Assembly: GCA_013407085.1 (NCBI GenBank)
Contig: JACCGJ010001820.1
Location: 1-64,000 of the forward strand
DNA from: Atriophallophorus winterbourni
Lineage: Eukaryota; Platyhelminthes; Trematoda; Plagiorchiida; Microphallidae
Reading direction: 5' to 3'
DNA length: 64,000 nucleotides
Shown here piece after piece: positions 41,684-53,309 of this stretch. Each line of letters starts with the position of its first letter. The stretch's first letter is position 1. The notes beneath the pieces were generated by a model. It did no database searches and had not been told where the DNA came from. It worked only from the letters and a program-made list of their open reading frames with translations. A program made the position numbers and the translations under genes.

Positions 41684-44600
41684 AACAAGCGAGTATGTGC
41701 TTAATGAAGGTCAACACTCCTTAGCCCTCCAATGGTCATGGAAAGCATGCGAAGAACACAGTGGGGCATTAAGATTGTCTGAAAAATCTTCGGTGATCAC
41801 GTTTCACCCATTGGGTAGCTGTGGTACGGCTGTGGTTTATGGAAAATCTCCATTGTCTAACGGGATTCATTTTTGGGAACTGAAAGCCTTATCTCCCCTG
41901 TACGGCACTGATGTGGTACGTTTATTGCGTACATGAAATTTGGGATACTTCAGGTCTCGCAATACTAAAACATTTTCATCTATTTTCAGCTCGTTGGGGT
42001 TGGTCTTGCTAGAACTAATGTCCCGTGTTTCATCCCAGATTTTCTCACCGCTCTCGGTTCTGATCAAAATACTTGGGCTCTAAGCTATCGCGGCGTGGTG
42101 ATTCATGCTGGCATTCATACTCAGGTAACGCCGCTGAAATTTCGTCGCGGCTCGATCGTAGGCTGCCTGCTAGATCTTGTTCATGGCGAATTGCGATTCT
42201 ACGTAAACCGATGTTCCCACCCATTGGCCCGTTTTAAGTAAGTACTTGTTTTTTTCATTACCTATGTCAGTTGTTAGTCTCCTTTGATCGATGTCGAATG
42301 AGTGTGCGCTTCCAGCATATTTTACTTTCATCGCTGGTGTTCTATACTACAACGTTCGCGGCGACATGAAACATGTGGTCAATCAGCGGTGTCTCTCTGA
42401 CTGTTTCGTGGTCTTTTAGCAGTTTAAGAGTCGTGACCGTTATAGGGCTGCATGTGAAAACATACTAAAGTCCCTCTGCATTATTCTCTGTTACCTAGGT
42501 CTGGTCTGGTATGATATTAAAGCACAAGCCTGATCCAGGCAAAGTGCCGCACAGTCAGAGACTGCACGTAGACTAAAATACTGTCAGGTTGACCAGACAT
42601 AGAATACATGAATGAATGAATGAAAGCACAAGCCTGATCCAGGCAAAGTGCCGCACAGTCAGAGACTGCACGTGGGCTAAGATACTGTCAGGTTGCCCAG
42701 GCCTAGACAGATTTGAGGGGGTAAATAGAAATAGAAATGGTAGTCAGACTCCAGCGTGTTTCAGAATGCAGCTCACTACCGTTGGCCAATCAATTTAGCA
42801 CGATGTTAGCCGCACAGCACATGAATGCTGCACGATTGCACATCCGTACAGTCTGGGCAACTTGAGATTATACATGGACTACCACGTGCAGCCTATGACC
42901 GTATGGCACTGCCTGTCTTGAGTTTTCGCTCATACATGAGAATCCCTTCACTTTTCCTTCTCTTAACCGGAATTTCCAAAATGTTTGCTCTCGAGTTAAT
43001 ATATTCTTACTCACTTGAGTTTTTCTTATTTAACAGTGTTACAAACATTGTAGGTCGTTTATTAAAAACAGCACGACAACTAAAATTGGCTGTTGAACTC
43101 AGTTCTAGATATTGCTTTACGTAATCATTCACAAAAGTATCATTTATAATTATTCCCTTTTAAAGAAAAGCGAATTTCCTCCAGCTCAGCAAGAAACCTG
43201 TCTTGTTGATATATTTTTGCTCCTCAGTTGTATCTTTTCTTATTAACTGAATGCTTGTTTATTAAAAATCGTTATCGTTGCCATTCAATAACTTCTTTAG
43301 CGTCTTTATGTGTAACAATTGGATTCATGTTCTACAGACATGATCGTTATAAGGATTGAATGATGGACACAGATTGAAATATGAGTTGCTCGTTATAAGG
43401 TTCTCGTGCACAAAGGAAACCCTTCAGTAGACGTATAATTTGTTGCTGCATGGTAAAAGTTTGTTCATTCCAAAGCTATCGCAAAATCATCAGCGTGAAT
43501 ACCGCATATATAATTACACTCAAATCTCGTTACTATGCCACTCTCGCTACTATGCCACTTTTGCTCGGTCCCGACAAAATTCAATACAAAATAAATTTAC
43601 TATGCCACTCCCTACTCTCGTTACGATGCCACTATTCTGTGACTATTTAAAAGTGCATTTTTGCGCATTTTACGCATATAGTCAGCCGGTTTCAAGGTCA
43701 AACATGCAATGTTTCTCCCTGACGCCAGCTACAACAAGCCAATCACCTCACGCACAACAACAAGCCTCTTTCCTACTCTTGCTTTAAGTATCAATAGATA
43801 GACCCACGAAAGTGCGCGCACAAACAGACACTCACAACAGTGACATCGTTATTTTTCAAACTATTCAGCCCATAATGTCAGCCCAGAAACGCAAGCGAAC
43901 CGACTTTACGATGAAGGAGAAGTTCGAGATCATCGATGCTGCGAAGAAGGAGCCGAATCAGTCCAAGTTGGCGAGGGAGATTAGCAAGAAATGGGGCGTC
44001 GAAGGGCATTCTCAGCAAGAAGGATGCAATTAAAGCTGCAATCAAAGCAGGAGTTCCATCGAAGCGCATGAAGCTGACGCAGCCTCACGACTCGAAGTTT
44101 GAGGAGGGAGTGCTGATGTGGCTGAAGCAAGCAATAGGACTAAATCTGCCTGTCAGCGGCGATCTGATCAAGGAGAAGGCGATAAAACTGGCCGAGCTGG
44201 TGCACATCCCAGACTTCATGGCGAGCGACGGTTGGTTAGACTGCTTCAAGAAGCGCAATAGCGACACGTTCAAGACAGTGCAGGGCGAAGCTGGAGCGGT
44301 GGATTCCCAATCCCTTATTGATTGGCAGCAGCAGGCTCTCCGGCCCTTACTCATGCAGTTCGCTGCAGATGAAGTCTTTAACCTGGACGAGACTGATGCA
44401 AGCGTGTGATCGGCTAGACAACGTGATGAACGAGATCTGACGAAAGATGATGCGTCAGCCGACAATTTCTGAGAGCTTTGGACTGATTGATTGAGCAAAT
44501 AAATGATGGACTTTAGAAAATAGAGCCGTTTTTACAAAACCTCGTTACTATGCCACTCTCGCTACTATACCACACTTGCTCGGTCCCAACGGGTGGCATA

Positions 44601-45648
44601 GTACTGAGATTTGAGTGTATTAAGAGCTCGGCTTACTCAGTCATGGATCGAACCAAGTTTTCTTACGGTTTTGTGCCGATGTTATATCAAGCTATATTCC
44701 TTTTTTGTTATTTTTGATTGAGTTTCGCGCAGTTAGTCGATTTGCTGATAGTTTCTCTATCAATCCAACGATTTGATTATGCCTCTGAAACCTGGATGCA
44801 TGGATGTGCAATCGTGCATTACTTTGTGCTGTGCGGCTAACACCGTGCTAAATTGATTGGTCAGAGGTAGTGAGCTGCATGCTGAAACAGGCTGGAGTCT
44901 CACTACCATTTCCTGTTCTTTTTTCTTCCTCATATCTGTCTAGGCCCAGGCAACCTTACAGTATCTTAGCCCACGTGCAGTCTCTGGCTTTGCGGCACTT
45001 TGCCTGGATCAGGCTTGTGCTTTCATACCATACCATACTTAAACCTGAGTGAAATAAACACTCAGGCTTTAGCCATGATCTCCTTATCCTTACTTAACGT
45101 ACCCAGAACAGACTATTAGGGGAAACTACTTGTATTCGCTCATTGCGCTTCATCGTAGGCCACGTCAATCTAATCCCATCGGCAATATGCTCATTTTTAG
45201 CTTACCTATCTTTATCAGTGGACTTCAAATCACACTGCGTTTCATTCGCAACGGAAGCGCCGCTACTAAGTAATCCAAGCTGGTCACTGTAGCGGTGCAA
45301 GGCTAATTCAATATTTTCAGACTCACTCAAAAAAGCCACATCTGTGCCACATAAAAACATAAGAAAGAGCACTCTATTGTTCATTGAAAAAGTATTTTTA
45401 GACCATGAGTTTTATCTTGTCTTCCCGTCTAAACACCATTCGTTTTTCTCTCTCAAAGAATTACACCCTACTCGACTTTTTATCCAATGGTATCCTCTAC
45501 CGCCGGGCGTATTGGCTTTCGCCTAATCCGAACGGACACGTATTCTGTTTCGCTTCAATTTCTGGTGTGTCGAGCGATTGAACGTGCACTGGAAAGCGGG
45601 CATCACACGTTACGCTGCAAGTTGAAACAGCTGCCGTCGACACTAAAA
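41684..45648 (+). CDS. SPSB3-like SPRY/SOCS-box protein, right-arm copy (5' exons not found)
   Basis: Exons 41,684-41,915, 41,990-42,237 and 45,459-45,648. Borders are GTACGT donor and TTTTCAG acceptor for the first intron (74 bp), then GTAAGT donor and TCTCAAAG acceptor; phases agree. The product reads WSWKACEEHSGALRLSE, GIHFWELKALSPLYGTDV, LVGVGLARTNVPCF, TWALSYRGVVIHAG, GSIVGCLLDLVHGELRFYVN, ITPYSTFYPMVSSTAG and SLQFLVCRAIERALESG. This is the SPRY domain followed by the start of a SOCS box, in the arrangement of SPSB3, a ubiquitin-ligase substrate adaptor. After 45,648 a donor GTAAGT follows; without splicing it would stop at 45,672. The acceptor of the first exon is weak and no start codon exon was found. 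The 3.2-kb last intron contains the pogo element and SINEs. Confidence 0.75.
42515..42851 (-). repeat. Two SINE copies in the SPSB3-like intron, right arm
   Basis: A 3' fragment at 42,515-42,605 and a full copy at 42,615-42,851, both minus strand, separated by (TGAA)n. The left arm has three copies here. Confidence 0.8.
42852..43514. other. AT-rich intronic stretch, right arm
   Basis: Mirror of 5,487-6,149. A 99-codon open frame at 42,825-43,124 overlaps the SINE edge and has no recognisable domain. Confidence 0.35.
43515..44619 (+). mobile_element. Pogo/Tigger-like DNA transposon, internally shortened, right copy
   Basis: Mirror of 4,382-5,486, with the same inverted terminal repeats beginning TACACTCAAATCTC and TA at both edges. 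It lies inside the last SPSB3-like intron. Confidence 0.85.
43875..44409 (+). pseudogene. Pogo-like transposase N-terminal fragment, right copy
   Basis: Starts MSAQKRKRTDFTMKEKFEII. The frame breaks near KKWG, then continues as ILSKKDAIKAAIKAG through a CENP-B-type domain to FNLDETDASV and a stop. It keeps the DNA-binding half and at most the first catalytic Asp. The frameshift is the same in both arms, so it is older than the arms. Confidence 0.8.
44788..45047 (+). repeat. SINE copy with 7-bp target duplication
   Basis: Body 44,795-45,040 flanked by AAACCTG at 44,788-44,794 and 45,041-45,047. Its tail is (CCATA)n. The left arm carries this SINE in a rearranged setting plus an apparently empty version of the site at about 2,690-2,707. 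Confidence 0.88.
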
Positions 45649-46684
45649 GTAAGTATGGCGCGGTCGGTCTAACTTACGAGACAACAGTTGTTTGAGCTTG
45701 ACGCAGTCGACTGTCAATGAAAGATTCACACCGCGGACATGGGCTGGGCGATGGTTATTTTCATTTTTCTGTACTCTACACTTTGTTTATCCACAGTTTC
45801 GTACCAGTGGCAATCGCGACTGTAAATGAGTGGTTCCTTTTGCGATTGGTACATTCTGTTTGCTCACTTGGATCCGCATTTCCGTGTTTGAAAAAAACAA
45901 GTCTGAGCAGAATCCGCTATTCATTTTTTTCACGGTGGTTACCATGGTGAAAATTCGGCGACCTTACTGCCCATGAAATTCTCCCACATTAAGCGCGTGT
46001 GAATAAACCCTGTCAGCCACGACGTATATGCGGGTGGCTTTTTCCAGCGCGGCTAACATGCTCTCTGGTTTTGGATTACTTAATATCATGGCAATGCAAG
46101 TTCAGTTTTTGCTTGATTCCAGGCTTGGTATTCGGAATTGACATACTGGTGCGTACGATATTTGATGCATGGATGTGCAATCATAGAGCACTCCTGTGCT
46201 GCGTATGGCATGGTATGAAAGCACAAGCCTGATCCATGCAAAGTGCCTGATCCATCAAAGACTGCACGTGGGCTAAGATACTGTTCTGCGTGGCTAACAC
46301 CGTGCTAAATTGATTGGCCACCGGTAGTGAGCTGCATGCGGAAATATGCTGCAGTCTCACTGACATTTCTATTTGGTTTCTTTGTTTGGAAATAAGTATT
46401 AAAGAAGGCGAATTATTGATTTGACCCGGCTTGCTCATGTGTCTGCATCGACTTCAGAGAGTTTATGTGCCTCTGATCTTTTCAATTTGGGTCGCTGCGC
46501 AACCTCCAAAGCACTTAATTGCCGAATTGTGATTCCGGATATCTATGTTACGCTTGTGTGAATAACTTGTATTTTTACGCCGTTTATGACTTAACTTGAA
46601 ACTTGACGAACTGCAAGATCCTTGTTTTGGCGTCAAGCAGCTAACCAAATTCCTCTTGATAGACGATAAATTGTCAAGCCCCTG
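45649..46684. other. Non-coding stretch downstream of SPSB3-like exon 3, right arm
   Basis: Mirror of 1,061-2,096. Contains a rearranged SINE at 46,160-46,364. No further SPSB3-like exon recognised. Confidence 0.45.
46160..46364. repeat. SINE copy with internal inversion, right arm
   Basis: Mirror of 1,381-1,585, with plus-strand outer parts around a minus-strand 3' segment. Confidence 0.7.
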
Positions 46685-49600
46685 TCTAGCGCAAACTGCC
46701 GGTCCCAAGCCCGGGTGAAAAAGGAGGAGGGTTGGGCGTGGGGCTAGCAACCCCACCCCGTAAAAGAAAACGCTGCTACAGAAACTGCAACAACAAAAAC
46801 TGCACAAAAGCTGCCTGGACGGGAGGACTCCTCTTCAGTGGGGCTCATGACGCGTGCTGGTGAAAGCCTTCGGGAAGCCAACTCGCCGATAAGTCTTCTC
46901 ACGACCAAGGCAAAGACCAGGATAGGGACCTGGAACATCAGAACCCTATATGAGAGCGGGAAATTAGCACAGGTAGCCAAAGAGATGGAAAGTTACAACA
47001 TCAAAGTTCTGGGCCTATGTGAGACTCGATGGAATGGGAGCGGTCAGAACAGACTATCTTCAGGGGAAACCATCATCTATTCCGGACATGAAGATATGAA
47101 TCATGGCCACACTCAAGGAGTGGCAATAATGTTAGCGCCAGAGGCTACAAGAGCGCTAATGGCATGGGAACCTGTCTCACCCAGACTTATGGCAGCCAGG
47201 TTCAACTCCAAGGGAAGGAGGATCACCATCATCCAGTGTTATGCGCCAACAAACACAGCCCAAGAAGAGGAGAAGGAAGATTTCTACAACTCTTTACAGG
47301 CCCTTTTAGACCGGACTCCGCGCAGAGACATGAAGATCGTCATGGGCGACTTGAACGCTAAGGTCGGTGATGACAACACAGGCAGGGAACTCATCATGGG
47401 CAGACACGGCGTGGGTACCTGCAACGAGAACGGAGAGCTGTTCACAGACTTTTGTTCGTTCAATGACTTAGTAATAGGTGGCACCATTTACCCTCACAAA
47501 AGGATCCACAAGACTACTTGGACTTCACCCGATGGGAAGACGGAAAATCAGATAGATCACTTCACCATAGACAGAAAGTGGAGGCGTAGTGTGCTGGACG
47601 TCAGAGTGAGGCGCGGCGCCGATGCAGCCTCCGACCATCACCTGCTGGTTGCAACAATGCGGACCAAGCTGAAGTCCTTCAACGATCCGTCAGGAAGAGC
47701 GTACCACAAGTTCAACACACAGTACTTGATGGACAAAAAGAAATCAGAAGAGTTCAGCTGTGAAGTCAGGAATAGGTTCGAGGCGCTGTCGGAGTTGGCC
47801 GACGAAACAATAGAAAATCACTGGGCAGGAATACGAAAGACCTGGCAGGATGCGTGCACTAAAGTTCTGGGGAAGAAAGAGAGGGAACAGAAGGAATGGC
47901 TGACGAAGGGTACCTGGGAGAAGATTAAGAAGAGGAGGGATCTGAAGATGGAAATTAGCAGATGCGGTGACCTGCAACAGAAGGCAGACCTCAAAGCAAT
48001 ATTGGGAGACAAACCGGGAAGTGAAGAAGGGTGCTAGACAGGACAAAAGGAAATTTATACACAACCTAACAGAGGAGGCAGAGCTAGCGGCAAAGCAGAA
48101 TAACATGAAGAGGGTATATGAAATCACCCGAGCCTTGTCAGGGAAGAGTTCCAAACCGAGCAAACCAGTCAAGGACAAAAATGGAAGAACCATGACAAGC
48201 GAGGAGGGGCAAAGGAAAAGATGGGTGGAACATTTTGAAGAAATTCTAAACAGACCACCTCCGCAAACATCTCCTGATATATCACCAGCAAAAGAATCCC
48301 TATGCATTAACATCAACCCCCCAACAATTGCAGAAATCATCAATGCCATCAAGTCCCTGAAGAATGGTAAGGCACCAGGCCCTGACGGCATCCCCTCAGA
48401 AGCTCTAAAGGCAGACGCGACAGCGGCAGCGGAGATGTTACACCCCTTCCTGGTGAAGTTATGGGAACAGGAGAGAGTTCCGGCTGACTGGAAGCTCGGG
48501 CATTTGGTAAAGCTCCCCAAGAAAGGCGACCTTTCCCAATGCGGCAACTGGCGAGGAATCATGTTGCTGTCCATCCCCAGCAAAGTACTGACCAGAATCA
48601 TCTTGGAGAGATTGAAAGAGGCGTTAGACAAGAAACTTAGAACAGAACAGGCGGGGTTTAGACAAGATAGGTCATGCATAGATCATATCGCCACTCTGCG
48701 TATTATCATCGAGCAATCCATCGAATGGCAGTCTCCTTTGTACGCGATCTTCGTCGACTTCGAAAAAGCGTTTGACAGCGTCGACAGGGAGACAATATGG
48801 AAGCTAATGCAACACTACGGAATCCCGCAAAAGCTGATAAACATCATCCAACAGCTCTATGAGGACTCATCATGCCAGATCATCCACAACGGAAAGCTGA
48901 CAGACCCCTTCCCAGTGAAGACTGGAGTGAGGCAAGGTTGCATGCTCTCGCCGATAATTTTCTTGATCGTCATAGACTGGATTATGAGAAGAACCACAGA
49001 GGGCAGCAACACCGGCATCCAGTGGACCCCCACCAAACATCTCGAAGACCTTGACTTTGCGGATGACATCGGCCTCCTGTCTCACAAGCAACAGCATGCA
49101 CAGTCTAAGCTAACGCGCCTAGCAGAAGAGGCAGAGAAGACGGGCCTGAAAATCAACATAAAGAAAACCGAGGTGATGCGATTGAACAACCAACTACAGC
49201 AGCCACTGCATCTACAGGGGAAAGACGTGGTGGAGACTGACCGCTTTGTTTACCTTGGAAGCGTGGTCAACATTGATGGTGGCACAGAAGACGACGTCAA
49301 GAGCCGAATCAGCAAAGCAAGGGTAGCGTTCAACACCCTGCGCCCCATCTGGAAATCTAAGGCCTTGTCCCAGCGCAGCAAAGTCCGCATCTTTAACACC
49401 AACGTAAAAGCAGTCCTCCTCTACGGGTCCGAAACATGGCGGGTTACCCACAACATCACCAACAAGATACAAACATTTGTCAACAAGTGCTTGCGCCACA
49501 TTCTTAACATCAGGTGGCCTGAGAAGATTTCAAACACAGACCTATGGCGTAGAACCAACCAGAACCCCGTTGATCAGGACATCAAGAAAAGAAAATGGGG

Positions 49601-49858
49601 GTGGATAGGTCACACACTCCGCAAACCAGCTGATAACGTCACTAGGCAAGCACTAGACTGGAATCCACAAGGTAAAAGGAAAGTGGGACGACCCAAGCAA
49701 TCGTGGAGAAGATCAGTCGTGAGTGAAGCGAAGGATGCCGGAATGACATGGACTCAGCTGAGGATAGCAGCCCAGGACAGAGTTCGCTGGCGTGGCGTTG
49801 TTGCAGCCCTATGCTCCAACAGGAGTTCACAGGAATAAGTCAAGTAAGTCAAGTGTCT
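46685..49858 (+). mobile_element. RTE-3, near full-length RTE-clade retrotransposon
   Basis: GC-rich leader, a single interrupted ORF, and a 3' end with the short repeat AAGTCAAGTAAGTCAAGT at about 49,838-49,856. The observable palindrome ends inside it (47,744) only because the window starts there. It belongs to a different RTE family from RTE-1 and RTE-2, judging by protein sequence. Confidence 0.85.
46847..49838 (+). pseudogene. RTE-3 endonuclease-reverse transcriptase with one frameshift
   Basis: The endonuclease part (46,847-48,037 frame) has GTWNIRTL, LCETRW, CYAPTN, MGDLNAKVG, NQIDHFT and SDHHLLV. The frame ends at a TAG at 48,037. The continuation lies in another frame that is open from before 47,967, so a single-base shift near 47,990 explains the break. 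The reverse transcriptase has GKAPGPDGIPSEALK, FVDFEKAFDSVDRETIW, GVRQGCMLSPIIF and DFADDIGLLS, with FADD in place of YADD. It ends with the C-terminal RKWGWIGHTLRKP block and a stop at 49,836-49,838. Apart from this shift the copy looks complete. Confidence 0.88.
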
Positions 49859-51147
49859 AGCGCACACACCGAATACTTAGCGGCATGAGATTAACGTGCT
49901 GAACTAGGCAACTAGGCCCATGTGCAGTCTATGACTGTGTGGCACTGCCTGGATCAGGCTTGTGCTTTCAGACACACGTTCTTTCAATCTAGGAAAGGTA
50001 TAGGTGGTCATATCATTGCTCTCAAGTATCGAATGTATTACTCAAAACACACAAACAAAGAAGCCATTTTACGGAGTCCACCTCGCTTTGGCAACTGCGG
50101 CACCTTATTCACCTGCATTGTCGTTTTTATTTTAATGCTTTTTACCGTAAGCGTTGTACAGCATAAATCGGTCGTTGGCCTGTTTCTCTTCAAGCATTCT
50201 GCTCACAAACCTCTCTAATGTTGGACTCTCACTATCGTTTCTATTATCTATTTCTCATATCTATCTATGCCTGGGCAACCTGACAGTAATATCGCCCACG
50301 TGCAGTCTCTGACTGTGCGGCACTTTGTCTGGATCAGGCTTGTGCTTTCATACCATAATGCAGATTTTGTTATGTGTGATTGTCCGATCTTCAACGCCCG
50401 CTTTACAAACCGCTGCGTGCTTTTCGAGACAAGATACAGCGCGCATACTTTCTGTAAATCCCCTCCCGTGTTTTGAAAGCGAACTAAGCTTGCATACAAT
50501 CTCAATGGTTATGTGCTACTTTTTGCTGATCTATCTATAATTTTCCGCATAAGTCACATGACACCTTGGGTCATGTGATATGTCATTTAACACAGCCGGT
50601 GAACAGTTTATTTACTCTACTTAAATGCTCACATGTTCATCTTATGCGTTCGCCGGACCTACGGAGCTACATTATTGTACTGAATTCTGGTTGTTTTGGC
50701 AAAACTGAATTATATTCACGGTTCAAACAGAACTTTCTAGGAGCATCACTCGTTTGGGCCTAGAAGAGGTTTGATCGTTCAGTGAATGACTGCGCTCACT
50801 ATTTTTAGTGAAACTATACACTTTCTTTTCATTATTAACGCGTCTACAGCAGGCTGTATCGATTAATGTGCTTATGATCGTTTTGGACATGTTGCTTAAT
50901 CCCCGGCATACACATTTTTCTTTTGCTGCTGCTATTAACTCCCAGTACTGTTCACTCGGTTGTGATGAAACATTATTTCTCTCATGCTGCGTTTCCAGTT
51001 TAACAATGTTTTGATTCGTATAAGATTATCGGCCGGTTTTCCTTCTCACATCTGTCTAAATCTGAGCAAGCTGACTGTATGTCGTGCAGTCTACGGCTAT
51101 GCGGCACCTTTCATAGATTATGCTCGTGTTTTCATACATACATAGAA
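49859..51147. other. Intergenic stretch with SINE fragments
   Basis: SINE 3' pieces at 49,915-49,968, 50,225-50,358 and 51,040-51,147, all plus strand, the last strongly diverged. The remainder (50,360-51,040) shows no gene I can support. Confidence 0.6.
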
Positions 51148-51527
51148 GAAGAAGAAATTGGCATTATTCATATAAACGAATTTTCAGCAGTTGAAAAATT
51201 TCACCAAATAATTTAAAACAAATTGACCGACAGGTCCAGATATCAATTTGTCGACTGAACGATGTTTCTTTTCCGTCTTGATTGATAATTTCCACATGTG
51301 ATCCAGTTTATTAACAAATGGTGTAACCAAACGTTTTGAGACGAAAGTGTCACAACAATACTCGGTATCTTGTAATTCGTTCAATATTGCGCGTCGAAAA
51401 TTGGCCTCAGTTGATACGAAAAAATGATGCATTTTGCCCACAGCTAGAGTTCACATTTAACGAAAAATGTTGAAAACCCTGCGGAGAAATTAATTTTATG
51501 CACGGCCTATTTGAAGGCCCCGCAATG
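51148..51527. repeat. Dispersed repeat, first copy
   Basis: About 380 bp sharing ATTTGTCGACTGAACGATGTTTC, in segments AATTTGTCGACTGAACGATG and TGATAATTTCCACAT, and the ends GGAGAAAT-AAT-TTATGCAC and GCCCCGCAA with 57,313-57,627 in the same orientation. It ends exactly where the (CATA)n microsatellite begins. Type unknown. Confidence 0.7.
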
Positions 51528-51745
51528 TACATACATACATACATACACACACATACATACATACATACACACATACATACATACATGCATGTGTACATGT
51601 ATACATGTATGTGTACACACATACATGCAAGCATACATACGTACATACATACATACATACATACATACATACATACATACATACATACATACATACATAC
51701 ATACATACATACATGCATGCATACATTCATACATACATACATCAA
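51526..51745. repeat. (CATA)n microsatellite
   Basis: About 220 bp of CATA/ACAT units with GT-rich interruptions. The open frames rich in Tyr-Val-Cys-Met or His-Thr-Tyr-Ile across it are products of the repeat. Confidence 0.95.
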
Positions 51746-51904
51746 CCGGATACGAGTATCGTTTTTGTTAAACCTTGTGCTCAGGTTTTGTTGGCGATAA
51801 ATTGTTGCTTTCATTAGGATTTTTGTCGATGCAGAGTTGGGTCTACAGTACTTTTACTAGAACAGAAAATAATTGTAAAAATCTTCTCCTGCTCTCTGGC
51901 TCTC

Positions 51905-52350
51905 AGAATGTATGTATATATGCAAACACAAGCCTGAACTCGGCAATGTGCTGTTCGGTCATAGACCACACTGTGCTATGATGCTGCCAGTTTTCCCAGG
52001 CCTAGACAGCTATGAGAAATAGAACTAGCAGTGAGACTCCAGCGCGTTTCCGCGTGCAGCTCACTAGCCGTAGCAAAACAATTTAGCTGAGAATCGGAGT
52101 TGATTGATGCTAATATTGCTGTGCCATGATTAAATGAAATCATAATCTTCACATAATCTCGTTGCTACGTATAAAAGAATGATTGGTCGTATCATAAATA
52201 ACTAATATTCTGGTTTACGAAGCGATATACTAGAAATGGGCTAAAATGCTGTCAGGTTGCCAAGTTTAGACTGGAGAAAAAAAGACAAACGGGAATGCAG
52301 TCTATGACTGTGCTGCACTTGGCCTGGATCAGTCTTGTTATTTTATCATC
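51905..52350. repeat. Two diverged SINE copies
   Basis: A minus-strand copy at 51,905-52,100 and a rearranged copy at 52,225-52,350. The second has a minus-strand GGGCTAAAATGCTGTCAGG piece followed by a plus-strand ATGCAGTCTATGACTGTG piece. Confidence 0.65.
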
Positions 52351-52852
52351 ATTTACACGAACAGTGACTTTCTAAAAGCTTTCCATTGCCTGTTTATTGA
52401 ATAGCTCAGTAGCATAGGTTGCGCAATCATGAACTATTCAAATTTCTAGACTCGTCGTGACAGTTTTTTCACCAATCATCGGGACGTATAACTTACGTTC
52501 CGCAAATTAATTGTATTTGAATCTTAATGAATTCCGGAGTCTTATTACTATATGGCCTCGATTTTCACTTACCCTGCCCTCCGTTTGGCAACCTGCAACC
52601 ATTAATCAAAACTGCAGGTAATCTATTGTGAATTTTGCACTGCATTTTTAATTTTTTTCTTAAATAAGAATTTAATCTCCGCTTGCTCTTCAAATCCACA
52701 CCTCTTGTCTATATTTCTGGCCACCTACTCCAAGTAAACCATCTAATAGCTGTTCCTCACATTTTCACCCGCCCATCTCCGAAATTCTACTGTCACTCGC
52801 AGTTGTTTCGTATCTCCCACCTTTGTTCATCGTATGCTTTCTTGCATTGTAG
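52351..52852 (+). other. Probable intron before the terminal exon
   Basis: Pyrimidine-rich plus-strand sequence ending in the acceptor CTTTCTTGCATTGTAG at 52,837-52,852. No exon recognised inside it. Confidence 0.4.
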
Positions 52853-53113
52853 TCGTTTCTGACGGTTCAGCTTCCCTGGTCACTTTACTTGGGAAATATT
52901 AATGACACCCCCTCATCGTGTTCCGCATCTCCCACTCCGCTTGCCGAAACAGGTTCTGTAAGCATAACAAGGCCGCCATCTCCTGACCCCGACCCCTTCC
53001 TATGGGTTTCGTTCAACGAACCGGATCAAGAATCACCGCGATCCACATCTCCGGATTTGTTTGGTGATCTGGATGTTGACGATTCGATTGAGTTATGTGC
53101 AGAGTGTGATTGA
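52853..53113 (+). CDS. 3'-terminal exon of an unidentified gene
   Basis: After an AG acceptor the frame is open for 86 codons to TGA at 53,111-53,113. The product ends with a Ser/Pro-rich and then strongly acidic stretch: RPPSPDPDPFLWVSFNEPD, then LFGDLDVDDSIELCAECD. A TAG lies in frame exactly at the acceptor, so the frame opens only through splicing. An AATAAA follows 21 bases after the stop. The acidic, aromatic-containing tail could be an activation or interaction segment, but I do not recognise the protein. Confidence 0.55.
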   Translation, partial: SFLTVQLPWSLYLGNINDTPSSCSASPTPLAETGSVSITRPPSPDPDPFLWVSFNEPDQESPRSTSPDLFGDLDVDDSIELCAECD

Positions 53114-53134
53114 TTGCTATTTTATGTACAAACG

Positions 53135-53140
53135 AATAAA
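53135..53140 (+). terminator. Poly(A) signal AATAAA
   Basis: Consensus AATAAA 21 bp after the stop codon of the terminal exon, in plus orientation. Confidence 0.65.
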
Positions 53141-53309
53141 AAATCTCTTTACACGTGCTTTTTTTTACATTGTTTACCGTTTCATCATGTTCAAACATTT
53201 CGCTTGTCTGTTTAGAATCGCCCGCAATGTGCTTGTTTTCAACATCATTTGTTCTTAATTTATTGAGTGCTCACGTGGCCTTCGCAATCCTGGGTGTGAT
53301 TCCTGTATT

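Larger units (their letters stand above)
28637..47744 (-). repeat. Right arm of giant inverted repeat
   Basis: Reverse complement of the left arm. Its partner for position 47,744 is position 1, so the outer limit of homology cannot be seen. Relative to the left arm it lacks RTE-1 and the 96-bp element, with clean empty sites. It has one hybrid CR1-A/B copy instead of two, and it carries an extra AT-rich jockey-like element at 28,682-30,083. Confidence 0.95.

Noticed and set aside
28637..47744. Treating the inverted arms as proven genomic structure
   Set aside because: The sequence alone cannot separate a true palindrome from two haplotypes joined in assembly, so no mechanism is asserted.
51407..51817. 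Several long open frames with Tyr-Val-Cys-Met or His-Thr-Tyr-Ile repeats on both strands
   Set aside because: They are translations of the (CATA)n microsatellite, which is open in all frames because the unit lacks stop codons.
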